Shown here piece by piece: positions 54,070 to 62,583 of a DNA stretch of 64,000 nt (the first letter of the stretch is position 1; each line of letters starts with the position of its first letter). The DNA is taken from contig NZ_JAADJT010000011.1 in the NCBI RefSeq assembly GCF_011090165.1, forward strand, positions 1 to 64,000. Reading direction: 5' to 3'. The notes beneath the pieces are model-generated. The model worked only from the letters and a program-made list of their open reading frames with translations. It did not search any database and was not told the DNA's origin. The position numbers were made by a program, and so were the translations under genes. The DNA comes from Duganella aceris (GTDB taxonomy: Bacteria; Pseudomonadota; Gammaproteobacteria; Burkholderiales; Burkholderiaceae_D).

Positions 54070-54380
54070 CCACCCGCGCATTCAGGATGAAGCTTAAACC
54101 GGGCACCGTGGACGAGTACAAGCGACGCCACGACGAATTGTGGCCGGATCTGGCCCGCGCGTTAAGTGAGGCCGGCATTTACGACTACTCGATCTTCCTC
54201 GATGAGGAGACGCTGCACTTGTTCGCGGTGCTCAAGCTCTGGCCCGACCACAAGATCGAAGCGCTGCCGGCCAAACCGGTGATGCAGCGCTGGTGGGATC
54301 ATATGGCCGACCTGATGGAAGTAGAACCGGGCAACCGGCCACGCGAGTGGCCTTTGCAGCCGATGTTCTACTTCGCCTGA
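54066..54380 (+). CDS. rhaU: L-rhamnose mutarotase
   Basis: A 104-residue cytoplasmic protein of the RhaM/RhaU (DUF718) family: RMKLKPGTVDEYKRRHDELWPDLARALSEAGIYDYSIFLDEETLHLFAVLKLW, ending NRPREWPLQPMFYFA. It interconverts alpha and beta anomers of L-rhamnose before isomerisation. It overlaps the GH105 stop by 4 bases and closes the plus operon, so in this genome the mutarotase sits behind the depolymerases rather than beside rhaDI. Its tail overlaps the convergent esterase gene by 13 bases. Confidence 0.93.
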   Translation: MTTRAFRMKLKPGTVDEYKRRHDELWPDLARALSEAGIYDYSIFLDEETLHLFAVLKLWPDHKIEALPAKPVMQRWWDHMADLMEVEPGNRPREWPLQPMFYFA

Positions 54381-55288
54381 GCCGCCGCCATCGGCGTCAG
54401 CAAGCCGCGATCGCGCAGCCACTCTTCGGCGCGGCGCGGCCAGTTGGACGAGGTGCCCAGGCCGTCGCGCATGCCCATGCCGTGGCTGCCGTGTTCGAAC
54501 AGATACATCTCCGCCGGCACGTGCGCGCGCGTCAACGCCTGGTAGAACAGGATGCTGTTCTCGACCGGGACCGAGGTATCCTCTTGTGTGTGGATCAACA
54601 GCGTCGGCGGCGTGGCGGCGGTGACCTGCTTTTCCAGCGACATCAGTTGCAGCGCATCCGCCGACGGTTTGGCGCCGAGCAGCGCCTTGCGCGAGCCGGC
54701 ATGAACGGCGGGGTCCTGCATCGTGATGACGGGGTACATCAGCATCAGGAAGTCCGGCCTTGCGCTGACCGCGTCCAGCGCCGCGCCGGTGCGGCCCAGC
54801 GGATGGTCGAACAGCGTGCCGGCGCTGGCCGCGAGGTGGCCGCCGGCCGAGCTGCCCATGACACCGATGCGGGCCGGGTTGATGCCGAATTCCGCCGCGC
54901 GCGACCGCAGCGTACGCACCGCGCGCAGCACGTCTTGTAACGGCGCTGGATGTCCGTACTCCTGCATGCGATACTTCAGCACAAACGTGGTGACGCCCAG
55001 GCTACCGAGCCAGTTCGCATATTGATCGCCTTCGCGCGCGGTGGACATGCGGACGTAACCGCCACCCGGGCAGATGATGACGGCAGTGCCGTTCGGCCGG
55101 TCGACCGCCGGGCCCGCCATGGTCAGGGACGCTTCGCTGACGTTGGAGTTGTAGCCGCCGCCGATCTTCTCGGGGCCGATGTCGCGCAGACCGGGCACGC
55201 CCTCGGGCCATAATGGGATGACGGACGTCGCGCCGCAGGCCATGCCGGCGCTGGCGCCGAGAATCAGAGTAAACAGTATTTTTTTCAT
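54368..55288 (-). CDS. Secreted alpha/beta hydrolase (acetyl-xylan-esterase-like)
   Basis: A 306-residue protein with a signal peptide (MKKILFTLILGASAGMACG). The fold is of the Abhydrolase_3/BD-FAE type: ICPGGGYVRMSTAREGDQYANWLGSLGVTTFVLKYR, nucleophile Ser in GVMGSSAGGHLAA, Asp in HTQEDTSVPVENS and His in EHGSHGMGMR. Enzymes of this group remove acetyl or other acyl groups from plant polysaccharides, which would suit acetylated RG-I. It is transcribed against the plus operon and diverges from the DUF1080 gene across 17 bases. Confidence 0.86.
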   Translation of the reverse strand: MKKILFTLILGASAGMACGATSVIPLWPEGVPGLRDIGPEKIGGGYNSNVSEASLTMAGPAVDRPNGTAVIICPGGGYVRMSTAREGDQYANWLGSLGVTTFVLKYRMQEYGHPAPLQDVLRAVRTLRSRAAEFGINPARIGVMGSSAGGHLAASAGTLFDHPLGRTGAALDAVSARPDFLMLMYPVITMQDPAVHAGSRKALLGAKPSADALQLMSLEKQVTAATPPTLLIHTQEDTSVPVENSILFYQALTRAHVPAEMYLFEHGSHGMGMRDGLGTSSNWPRRAEEWLRDRGLLTPMAAAQAK

Positions 55289-55305
55289 GGTGGAGACTTT
55301 AGCAG

Positions 55306-55941
55306 ATGAACAAACGGATTTGGTGTGCTGTTACATTGGCGCTGTCGGCGCAGGCCGCAAGCGCGGTGGACTTGTTTAATGGACGCGATTTCAGCAACTG
55401 GGAGTTGAAGACCACGCCCGCCGCGACGATAGCCAGCGCGTTTCGCATGCTGCCGGACGGCGTCATCGCCTCCGAAGGCAAGCCCTCCGGCTTCCTGGCG
55501 ACGCTGGACAGCTACCGCAACTACCGGCTGCACGTCGAGTGGCGCTGGAGCGGCAAGCCGGGCAACGGCGGCGTGCTGCTGCACGTCAGCGAAGGCCCGA
55601 TGGACCGCGTGTGGCCTGTCAGCCTGCAGGTGCAGACCAAGAACGGCAACGCCGGCGATCTGCTGCCGATGGCCGGCGCCAGCTTCGACGAAGCGCTGAC
55701 CAGCGCCAAAGGCGCCGAGCCCCGCATCAAAGCGCACACCGGAGCGGACAGCGAAAGGCCGGTCGGCGAATGGAATACCTGCGACATCGTCAGCCGCGAC
55801 GGCACCATCGACGTGAGCGTCAACGGCGTGCCGCAGAACCGCGTCACCCATGCGCAGCCGGCTTCCGGGCGCATCGGCTTCCAGCTGGAAGGCACGCCCT
55901 ACGAGCTGCGCCGCGTCGAGCTGACGCCGCTGCCGGACTAG
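55306..55941 (+). CDS. DUF1080 (3-keto-disaccharide hydrolase-type) protein
   Basis: A 211-residue exported protein with a signal peptide (MNKRIWCAVTLALSAQAASA). DUF1080 motifs are LFNGRDFSNWELK, YRLHVEWRWSGKPGNGGVLLHVSEG and GEWNTCDIVSRDGTIDVSVNGV. The fold is concanavalin-like. Members act on 3-keto-glycosides or bind and cleave sugars; its exact role in RG-I use is unknown. It starts 17 bases from the divergent esterase start, a gap too small for two full promoters. Confidence 0.85.
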   Translation: MNKRIWCAVTLALSAQAASAVDLFNGRDFSNWELKTTPAATIASAFRMLPDGVIASEGKPSGFLATLDSYRNYRLHVEWRWSGKPGNGGVLLHVSEGPMDRVWPVSLQVQTKNGNAGDLLPMAGASFDEALTSAKGAEPRIKAHTGADSERPVGEWNTCDIVSRDGTIDVSVNGVPQNRVTHAQPASGRIGFQLEGTPYELRRVELTPLPD

Positions 55942-55943
55942 CG

Positions 55944-57275
55944 TCACCGCCGTTGCAACCAGGCTTCCGGCACCGGCACGATACAGATGTTCATGCTGCG
56001 GCCGTCTTCGGACAGCATCGCCGACTGGATCTCGATGCGCGTGCCGTCGGCGCTGAAAGTAGGGTGGGGATGGTCGGCCGCCGTGGCCTTGTGGCCGGTG
56101 GTCAGCATCGTCATTTCGCGCGTGCGGCGGTCGATCAGGTAGACGCTGCGGCTGAAGTCATCGCCCACCGCCCAGCGCCCGTCCGACGATCCGTGCACAT
56201 GCCACAAGCCGCTGCCGGACGGGGTTTGCCCGGCGATGGTCATCTCGCGCGTGCGCAGATTGACGATGGCCAGGCCGCTCGGTTTCTCGCGTGTGCCGGT
56301 GACGCCCCAGCCGTTGTCCTGGCCCGGATTGGCGCCGCCGACGCCGGTCGCCGGCGCATCCACGCCGCCGGCGCCTCCGGCGATCGGACGATGGCCCATG
56401 ATCGACATCGCCACTTCATCCTTCGAGATCACCGCTTCATGCGTGACCCATTCGTAGGGCGCTTCCGGGTACAACGGACGCAGGCCGCTGCCGTCGGCCA
56501 GCACGGTCCAGGTGCGCTGCGGCGACTTGCCGCCGGTCTCCCAGCAGAATACGATCTCGCCGGGGTTCCACAGGTTGGCCTGGATATGGCCGATCTGGAA
56601 CGGCACCGACACCACATGTCTGACTTCGCCGGTATTGATGTTCATGCGCGCGATGCCGTTCGGGCCCGCTCCCATGTTGCGCGGCCCGAACGCGGGCTCG
56701 ATCTTCACGCGCGGCGCCAGGTGCCTGGCCGCCGCCGCGGCCCCGACGCGGAAGTAGACCCAGTCCTCGGCCGCATCCAGCGCCATGTCGCCGCCGGCTT
56801 CCAGTTCCTCCGACGTGGTGCCGCAGATGCGCTGGTAGGCGTCGGCGGCTTTCAGCTTGCCGGCCGCGCTGTCGGCCAATAGCGCGGCCAAATCCACTTC
56901 GACGATTTGCAGGCGCTTCGGCTGCGCGTCCTTGCGCATGAAGTAGAGCTTCATCGATTTGCGCGCCAGGTTCAGCATACCGACGTAGCCGCCCTCCGTG
57001 ACCTGCACGATGTCGCCGCTTTGTTCGTTGACGGCCATCGCCTCGCCGTGCGCCAACGCCGATCGGAACACCACCCATTTGCCGTCCGACGTCCATTGCG
57101 GATGGGTGGGATAGATCTTGGAATCGCCATGCGGCCTGGTGGTCAGGAAGGTGAGCATGGTGCCGGTCACCGGATCCTTGACCACCTTGCGCTCCGATGG
57201 AAAACGTTTGCCGATCTGGGCCTGCGCGCTGGTGCACAGGACCAGCGCGGCGCAAAGGAGTAATCTGTGGATCAT
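55944..57275 (-). CDS. PL22-type oligogalacturonate lyase homologue
   Basis: A 443-residue protein with a signal peptide ending at SAQA, so it is exported, unlike the classical cytoplasmic enzyme. The seven-bladed propeller shows PL22 features: SKIYPTHPQWTSDGKWVVFRS, FQIGHIQANLWNPGEIVFCWETGGKSPQRTWTV and EWVTHEAVISKDEVAMSIMGH with metal-site histidines. A Gly/Ala-rich stretch around residue 315 (IAGGAGGVDAPATGVGG) looks like an inserted loop. It may cleave oligogalacturonides in the periplasm. Divergent from the tandem CE12 gene; start codon ATG at 57275. Confidence 0.8.
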   Translation of the reverse strand: MIHRLLLCAALVLCTSAQAQIGKRFPSERKVVKDPVTGTMLTFLTTRPHGDSKIYPTHPQWTSDGKWVVFRSALAHGEAMAVNEQSGDIVQVTEGGYVGMLNLARKSMKLYFMRKDAQPKRLQIVEVDLAALLADSAAGKLKAADAYQRICGTTSEELEAGGDMALDAAEDWVYFRVGAAAAARHLAPRVKIEPAFGPRNMGAGPNGIARMNINTGEVRHVVSVPFQIGHIQANLWNPGEIVFCWETGGKSPQRTWTVLADGSGLRPLYPEAPYEWVTHEAVISKDEVAMSIMGHRPIAGGAGGVDAPATGVGGANPGQDNGWGVTGTREKPSGLAIVNLRTREMTIAGQTPSGSGLWHVHGSSDGRWAVGDDFSRSVYLIDRRTREMTMLTTGHKATAADHPHPTFSADGTRIEIQSAMLSEDGRSMNICIVPVPEAWLQRR

Positions 57276-57399
57276 TATTCGCTCAATAAAATGAAGGAGG
57301 CTTCGATTGTCTGCCCATATCGTTATGAAAACCGCTCATTTTTCTGATTCTTTAAAAGCCGCGCGCAAGGCCGGAAATTCATCGCATAGAATGAGCGGC

Positions 57400-58911
57400 A
57401 TGCATAAATACCTCGCCACTTTCCTGATCACCTTGTGCTGCGCGCTTGCGGTTCAGGCCCAGAACACCGATCCACGCAACGCCCAAGTCACCATGCCCGA
57501 GCCGCTGGACGCCAGGCTGCCGTCGCTGATACTCATCGGCGACTCCACCGTCCGCAATGGCCGCGACGATGGCCAGGGCAAGGGCGCCGCAGGGCAGTGG
57601 GGCTGGGGAAATCCGTTGGCCGGCTACTTCGATCGCAACAAGGTCAATGTCGTCAACCGCGCCATCGGCGGCTTAAGCAGCCGCACCTATCTGAGCGCCG
57701 GCCGCTGGCAAGCCGCGCTGGACTTCATGAAGCCCGGCGACGTGGTGCTGATCCAATTCGGCCATAACGACGCCTCGCCCGTCAACGATGCCGTCCGAGC
57801 GCGCGGTACGATCAAGGGCATCGGCGAGGAGACGGAGGAGATCGACAACCTGATCACCAAGGAACACGAGATCGTGCATAGCTACGGCTGGTATCTGCGC
57901 CGCTTCGTGGCCGACATCAAGGCGCGTGGCGCCACCGCCGTCATCTGCTCGCCGATTCCGCGCAAGATCTGGGGCAAGGACGGCAAGATAGTCCGCAGCG
58001 CCGATTCCTACGCAGGCTGGGCGGCGCAGGTCGCGCGTCAGGAGCAGATCGGTTTCATCGATCTGAACGAGATGGTGGCCAGCCAGTACGATGCGATGGG
58101 ACGCGATGGCGTGATGCAGTTGTTCCCCGAGCCGGAAAACATCCATACGAATATGGCCGGGGCGGAGCTGAACGCGCGCACCGTGGTCGCGGGCATGAAA
58201 GCGTTGGGCATCATGCCGGCGTTGCCGACCTTGTTCCTGGTGGGCGATTCAACCGTCAAGAGCGGCGGCACCAATGGAGCATTCGGCTGGGGCGAGCGTA
58301 TCGCGCCGCACTTCAACCAGGACAAGATCAACGTCGTCAACCACGCCATCGGCGGCCGCAGCAGCCGTACCTTCTTCACCGAAGGCCGCTGGGACAAGGT
58401 ACTGGAACAGCTGAAGGCCGGCGACTTCGTGGCGATCCAGTTCGGCCACAACGATGGCGGCCGCATCGGTGATCCAGCCGCGAAGAACCGTGGTTCCGTG
58501 CCGGGCATGGGCCCTGAAACCGTCGAGGACACCAAGCCTGACGGCGGCAAGGAGCAGGTGCACAGCTTTGGCTGGTACATGGCACGCTACGTCGCCGATG
58601 CGCGTGCGAAGGGCGCGACGGTGATCCTGCTGTCGCCGGTGCCGCATCGCGACGTGTGGGCGAATGGCCGCGACTTCGCCAGCTACGCGCAATGGGATGA
58701 GCAGGTGGCCCGCGCCGGCGGCGCGCTGTACGCCGACCTCACGATGGTCGTCAGCGATGCCTACCGCAAGGCGGGAGCAAAAGTCGTCGACCGCTACTTT
58801 GCCGACGCCCGCACCCACACCAACGACGCCGGCGCTCAGTTCAACGCCGCGCGCGTGATCGACGCTTTCAACACCCTGCCAGGCAAGCCGCTGGCACCAT
58901 ACTTAAAATAA
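57400..58911 (+). CDS. Tandem CE12 protein: two SGNH rhamnogalacturonan acetylesterase domains
   Basis: A 503-residue exported protein (signal MHKYLATFLITLCCALAVQA). Domain 1, about residues 40-270: nucleophile block LIGDSTVRNG (Ser49), Gly block NRAIGGLSSRTY, FGHNDAS. Domain 2, about residues 275-503: LVGDSTVKSG (Ser284), NHAIGGRSSRTF, FGHNDGG. In CE12 enzymes the last block reads D-x-x-H. Here it is ENIH in domain 1 (Glu246, His249), while domain 2 has DARTH (Asp469, His473), so spacing or residue identity differs in each. ATG at 57400 gives the best signal peptide; MSG at 57391 is possible. GH105 follows after 12 bases. Confidence 0.87.
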   Translation: MHKYLATFLITLCCALAVQAQNTDPRNAQVTMPEPLDARLPSLILIGDSTVRNGRDDGQGKGAAGQWGWGNPLAGYFDRNKVNVVNRAIGGLSSRTYLSAGRWQAALDFMKPGDVVLIQFGHNDASPVNDAVRARGTIKGIGEETEEIDNLITKEHEIVHSYGWYLRRFVADIKARGATAVICSPIPRKIWGKDGKIVRSADSYAGWAAQVARQEQIGFIDLNEMVASQYDAMGRDGVMQLFPEPENIHTNMAGAELNARTVVAGMKALGIMPALPTLFLVGDSTVKSGGTNGAFGWGERIAPHFNQDKINVVNHAIGGRSSRTFFTEGRWDKVLEQLKAGDFVAIQFGHNDGGRIGDPAAKNRGSVPGMGPETVEDTKPDGGKEQVHSFGWYMARYVADARAKGATVILLSPVPHRDVWANGRDFASYAQWDEQVARAGGALYADLTMVVSDAYRKAGAKVVDRYFADARTHTNDAGAQFNAARVIDAFNTLPGKPLAPYLK

Positions 58912-58923
58912 AGAGACGACTAC

Positions 58924-60282
58924 ATGAAGACCAAGCTGCTGCTGAAGAAAACCGCCATCGCCGCCATGTTGCTGCCGCTCGCCTGCCAGGCCTGGGCCCA
59001 GGCCAAGCCGGTCAACGACGCCACCGCGCCGCTGCACCTGCTGCAACCGGACTACGTTACCCCCTACGGCAAGCCGTCGGTCGAAGCGGTGACCAAGGTA
59101 TTGGATCGGGTCTTCACCTACCTGGACGCGGCGTCGCCGGCACATGCCATCAATGCCAAAACCAAGAAAGAAATCACCAATTTCGACCAGCTCGACGACG
59201 ACACCGTGCTGGCGCCCGGCGACTTCCGCCTGACCAGTTACGAGTGGGGCGTGACCTATGCCGGCATGATGCTGGCGGCGGGCGCCACCGGCGACCAGCG
59301 TTACAACGAATACGTCAACAAGCGTCTGACCCTGCTGGCCAAACTGTCGCCGGCGACCTTGAAGCGGATGAAGGCGGACCCGAAAGCCAAGTCGCCGGTG
59401 CGCAGCATGCTGCAGCCGCACGCGCTGGACGACATCGGCGCCGTGTGCGCGGCGATGATCAAGGCCAAGCGCGGCGGCCTGCAAACCGACCTGACACCGC
59501 TGCTCAACAGCTGTATCGAATTCATCGGCACGCGCGAGTTCCGCTTCAGCGACGGCACGCTGGCGCGCAATCGTCCGCAGCCGAACACCCTGTGGCTGGA
59601 CGATATGTTCATGGCGATACCCGCGTTGGCGCAACTTGGCAAGCTGACCGGAGACGCCAAATACTATGACGACGCGGTCAGGCAGGTGAAGCAGTTCTCG
59701 GACCGGATGTTCAATCCGCAGAAAGGGCTCTACATGCACGGCTGGGTGCAGGGCATGGACGTGCATCCGGAATTCCACTGGGCCCGCGCCAACGGCTGGG
59801 CGGTGATGACGATGGTGGAGCTGCTGGACGTGCTGCCGCCCGAGCATCCCGGCTACAACATGGTGCTGCAACAGCTGCGCGCCCACGTCAAGGGCTTGAG
59901 CGCGTACCAGGACGGCACCGGCTTCTGGCACCAGCTGATCGACCGTAACGATACCTACCTGGAGACCTCGGCCACGGCCATCTACGCCTATTCAATGGCG
60001 CGCGCGATCAATCGCGGCTACATCGACAAGCGCGCCTACGCGCCGGCCGTCATCCTGGCCTGGAACGCGGTGGCCACCAAGGTCAACGCCAAGGGGCAAG
60101 TGGAGGGGACCTGCGTCGGCACCGGCATGGGCTTCGACACCGCGTTCTACGCCTACCGGCCGGTGAACGTATATGCCGCCCACGGCTACGGTCCTGTGCT
60201 GCTGGCGGGCGCCGAGGTGATCACGATGATCAAGACCCACCAGTTCGAAATCAACGACAGTTCGCTGCAGCTGGTGAATTAA
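58924..60282 (+). CDS. GH105 unsaturated rhamnogalacturonyl hydrolase (second copy)
   Basis: A 452-residue exported enzyme (signal KKTAIAAMLLPLACQAWAQ). Family motifs: TLWLDDMFMAIPALAQLGKLTG with the catalytic Asp, HPEFHWARANGWAVMTMVELLDV, and TYLETSATAIYAYSMARAI. It differs in motif wording and length from the first GH105 (52876), so it may act on other chain lengths or substituents of unsaturated RG-I fragments. It lies 12 bases after the tandem CE12 gene and probably shares its mRNA. Its 3' end overlaps the convergent fusion gene by 32 bases. Confidence 0.9.
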   Translation: MKTKLLLKKTAIAAMLLPLACQAWAQAKPVNDATAPLHLLQPDYVTPYGKPSVEAVTKVLDRVFTYLDAASPAHAINAKTKKEITNFDQLDDDTVLAPGDFRLTSYEWGVTYAGMMLAAGATGDQRYNEYVNKRLTLLAKLSPATLKRMKADPKAKSPVRSMLQPHALDDIGAVCAAMIKAKRGGLQTDLTPLLNSCIEFIGTREFRFSDGTLARNRPQPNTLWLDDMFMAIPALAQLGKLTGDAKYYDDAVRQVKQFSDRMFNPQKGLYMHGWVQGMDVHPEFHWARANGWAVMTMVELLDVLPPEHPGYNMVLQQLRAHVKGLSAYQDGTGFWHQLIDRNDTYLETSATAIYAYSMARAINRGYIDKRAYAPAVILAWNAVATKVNAKGQVEGTCVGTGMGFDTAFYAYRPVNVYAAHGYGPVLLAGAEVITMIKTHQFEINDSSLQLVN

Positions 60283-62488
60283 GGCAGTCGACCAGCGCCT
60301 GCGGCACGGCGATCACCGTGCCGTGGCGCAGGCGCTGCGGCGTGCCTTCATCGGGGAAATGCATCCTGGCGGTGACGTCTTCCCAATGCACCAGGTCGCG
60401 CGAGCGCATGGCGCCGTAATGCTTGCTCATGTAGGCGTCGTAGTAGACGATGACGTCCTCGCCGATTTGCAGCGCGGTCGGGCCTTCGACCCACAGGCCG
60501 GGAGCGGTGATCGGCGCGCTTAATTTGCCGAACGGGCCTTGCACGTCCGGCGCCGCCGCCAGTTGCAGATACTTCTTCGGCGGATTGCGCGTTTCATCCT
60601 TGACCAGCAGGTAGTTGGCGTCCCGGGTGCGCAGGATGGTTGCGTCGATGACGCTGAAGCCGGGATCGTAATACAGCCTGGTCGGCGCATAGCTCTTGAA
60701 GTCGCGCGTGGTGGTGTAGTACATGCGGTGGTTGTACTTTTCCTCCGACGATCCGTCGGTGGCGGCGAAGCGGCCCGGTATGGTCGACGCCCAGAAAATC
60801 AGGAACTCGCCGCGCTTGTCGTCATACACGATTTCCGGCGCCCAGGCGTTCAGCACGCCGGATTCGTGCGCCATCACCGGCACCTGCTGCTGCGCCGACC
60901 AGTGCACCAGATCCTTCGACGAGGCGTAGCCGATGTTGTTCTCGTTCCAGCCGGAGGTCCACACCATATGATAGGTTCCGTCCGGGCCGCGCACGATGCT
61001 CGGGTCGCGCATCAGTTTCGACTTGCCGACTTGCGGCGTCAGGTAGCTGCGGCCGCCGCCCAGCTTGTCCCATTGGTAGCCGTCCTTGCTCGCGGCCAGA
61101 TGCAGTCCGTCCTCGCCGTTGCCGGTGAAGTAGGTGAACAGATAGGCGGTGGCGTCGTCGCCGAGCGGGCGCTGGTTGCTGTAGTTGGGGCTGGGCGGCA
61201 CGGCGAATTTTTCCACCGGATCGGGATGCGACGGGTCGAAGTGCCCGTAGCCGTCGGCGATGTAGGACGCAGCCGCCACGCCGCTCATGCGCAGGCCGGT
61301 CAGCACTGCCTGCGCCAGCTCGTAGCTGCCATAGTTGTTGTGGTGCGTATTGTCGATGCGGCCCGGCTCCGGCTCGGCGAAGGCTTTCTTCGACCGCTCC
61401 GGACCGAGCGCTTCGTAGAACGGAATGCTCATCGCATTCAGGTCGATGAACGGCGCGCCCAGCTCCCGCGCCGACTCGCGCGCGGCGTTGGCGTAGTCGG
61501 TCAGCGACGGCACGATCTTGCCGGCGGCGTCGAAATTGCGGCGCTCCATCGACGATATGATCACGGCGACGCCGCCGCGCGCGCGGATCGCTTCGACGTG
61601 GGCGCGGATTTCATCCTTGTAGGTGGTGAACGGGCCGCCTTTGCCATCCTTGATCTGCTTCTGGTCGTTGTGGCCGAACTGCATCAGGACCGTGTCGCCG
61701 GGCCGCATGGCGCCGAGGATCTTGTCGAGCCGGCGGCGCTGCAGCGAGTCGCGGTAGGTCTCGCCGGATTCGCCGTGGTTGGCGACGGCGATGCCGGGCT
61801 TGAGGAAGCGCGGCAGCATCTGGCCCCAGCTGTTATACGGTTCGCCCGGCTGGTCGCAGACGGTGGAGTCGCCGAGCAGGAACAGCGTCGGCGTCTGCGC
61901 CGGCGTGATCTCGATGGCGCGGATGGCCGGACTGGCGCCGTTGATCTCCAGCGTCAGCCTCTGGTCCCAGGCCCAGGCTTCCTGCACCGTTTCGCGCGGC
62001 TCCTTGAGCTTGACCGCGCCGCCGCCCGCGATGCGCGGCGTGCGGACGTTGACGGTGAAGTTGCGCGTGGTCGTGGCGCCGGGCGCGGTGGCGACGTTTT
62101 CCAGCATCAGCCGGCGTAGTTCCGCCTTGACGGTGGTGCTGGATGAGGCCTTGCCGGCGCCCAGCGTGACCGTGACGTTGTAATTGCCTTCAGGGAGATC
62201 CACCGAGAAGAAAAAAGGCTTGTCGCCAGTGAGATAGCCGGCGTGCAGGCGATCGCCGGATGCGTCTTCGACGGTCCGCGCAGAGGCGCCTGATTCAAAG
62301 CCAAAACCGCGTGCGGCGCTGTATTCCATGTCAGGCCGCACATTGATGTAGCCAGCCGAAGGCTGGGCGGCGCCGAATTCGAAGCGCCAGTTGTCGGCGG
62401 CCATGGCGCAAATAGAAAACCCCGCCAGCAGCAGCGCCGAGGAGACGCGGCGTACCACCGGCAGGGAAGGAGTGCACGGTTTGAACAT
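60251..62488 (-). CDS. CE12 acetylesterase fused to a GH43-like domain
   Basis: A 745-residue exported fusion. Signal about residues 1-30. Residues 33-200 form a beta-sandwich (RFEFGAAQPSAGYINVRPDMEYS) as found in some rhamnogalacturonan acetylesterases. Residues 205-410 are the SGNH domain with LFLLGDSTVCDQ, FGHNDQKQ and the complete DNTHHNNYGS block. Residues 430-740 are a GH43-type five-bladed propeller with Asp in MRDPSIVRG, Asp in SVIDATILR and Glu in WVEGPTALQ, all apparently intact. It would deacetylate and remove side-chain sugars from one polymer. It faces the second GH105 gene tail to tail. Confidence 0.87.
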   Translation of the reverse strand: MFKPCTPSLPVVRRVSSALLLAGFSICAMAADNWRFEFGAAQPSAGYINVRPDMEYSAARGFGFESGASARTVEDASGDRLHAGYLTGDKPFFFSVDLPEGNYNVTVTLGAGKASSSTTVKAELRRLMLENVATAPGATTTRNFTVNVRTPRIAGGGAVKLKEPRETVQEAWAWDQRLTLEINGASPAIRAIEITPAQTPTLFLLGDSTVCDQPGEPYNSWGQMLPRFLKPGIAVANHGESGETYRDSLQRRRLDKILGAMRPGDTVLMQFGHNDQKQIKDGKGGPFTTYKDEIRAHVEAIRARGGVAVIISSMERRNFDAAGKIVPSLTDYANAARESARELGAPFIDLNAMSIPFYEALGPERSKKAFAEPEPGRIDNTHHNNYGSYELAQAVLTGLRMSGVAAASYIADGYGHFDPSHPDPVEKFAVPPSPNYSNQRPLGDDATAYLFTYFTGNGEDGLHLAASKDGYQWDKLGGGRSYLTPQVGKSKLMRDPSIVRGPDGTYHMVWTSGWNENNIGYASSKDLVHWSAQQQVPVMAHESGVLNAWAPEIVYDDKRGEFLIFWASTIPGRFAATDGSSEEKYNHRMYYTTTRDFKSYAPTRLYYDPGFSVIDATILRTRDANYLLVKDETRNPPKKYLQLAAAPDVQGPFGKLSAPITAPGLWVEGPTALQIGEDVIVYYDAYMSKHYGAMRSRDLVHWEDVTARMHFPDEGTPQRLRHGTVIAVPQALVDCLNSPAAANCR

Positions 62489-62583
62489 ACTGTAAGTCCC
62501 AGTGTTTCAGCTGGAACGAGTATCAAGACTCCCGCCTAAGGTGTCAACGGGACGCGCAATCTAATCATCTTTATGACCGAACG

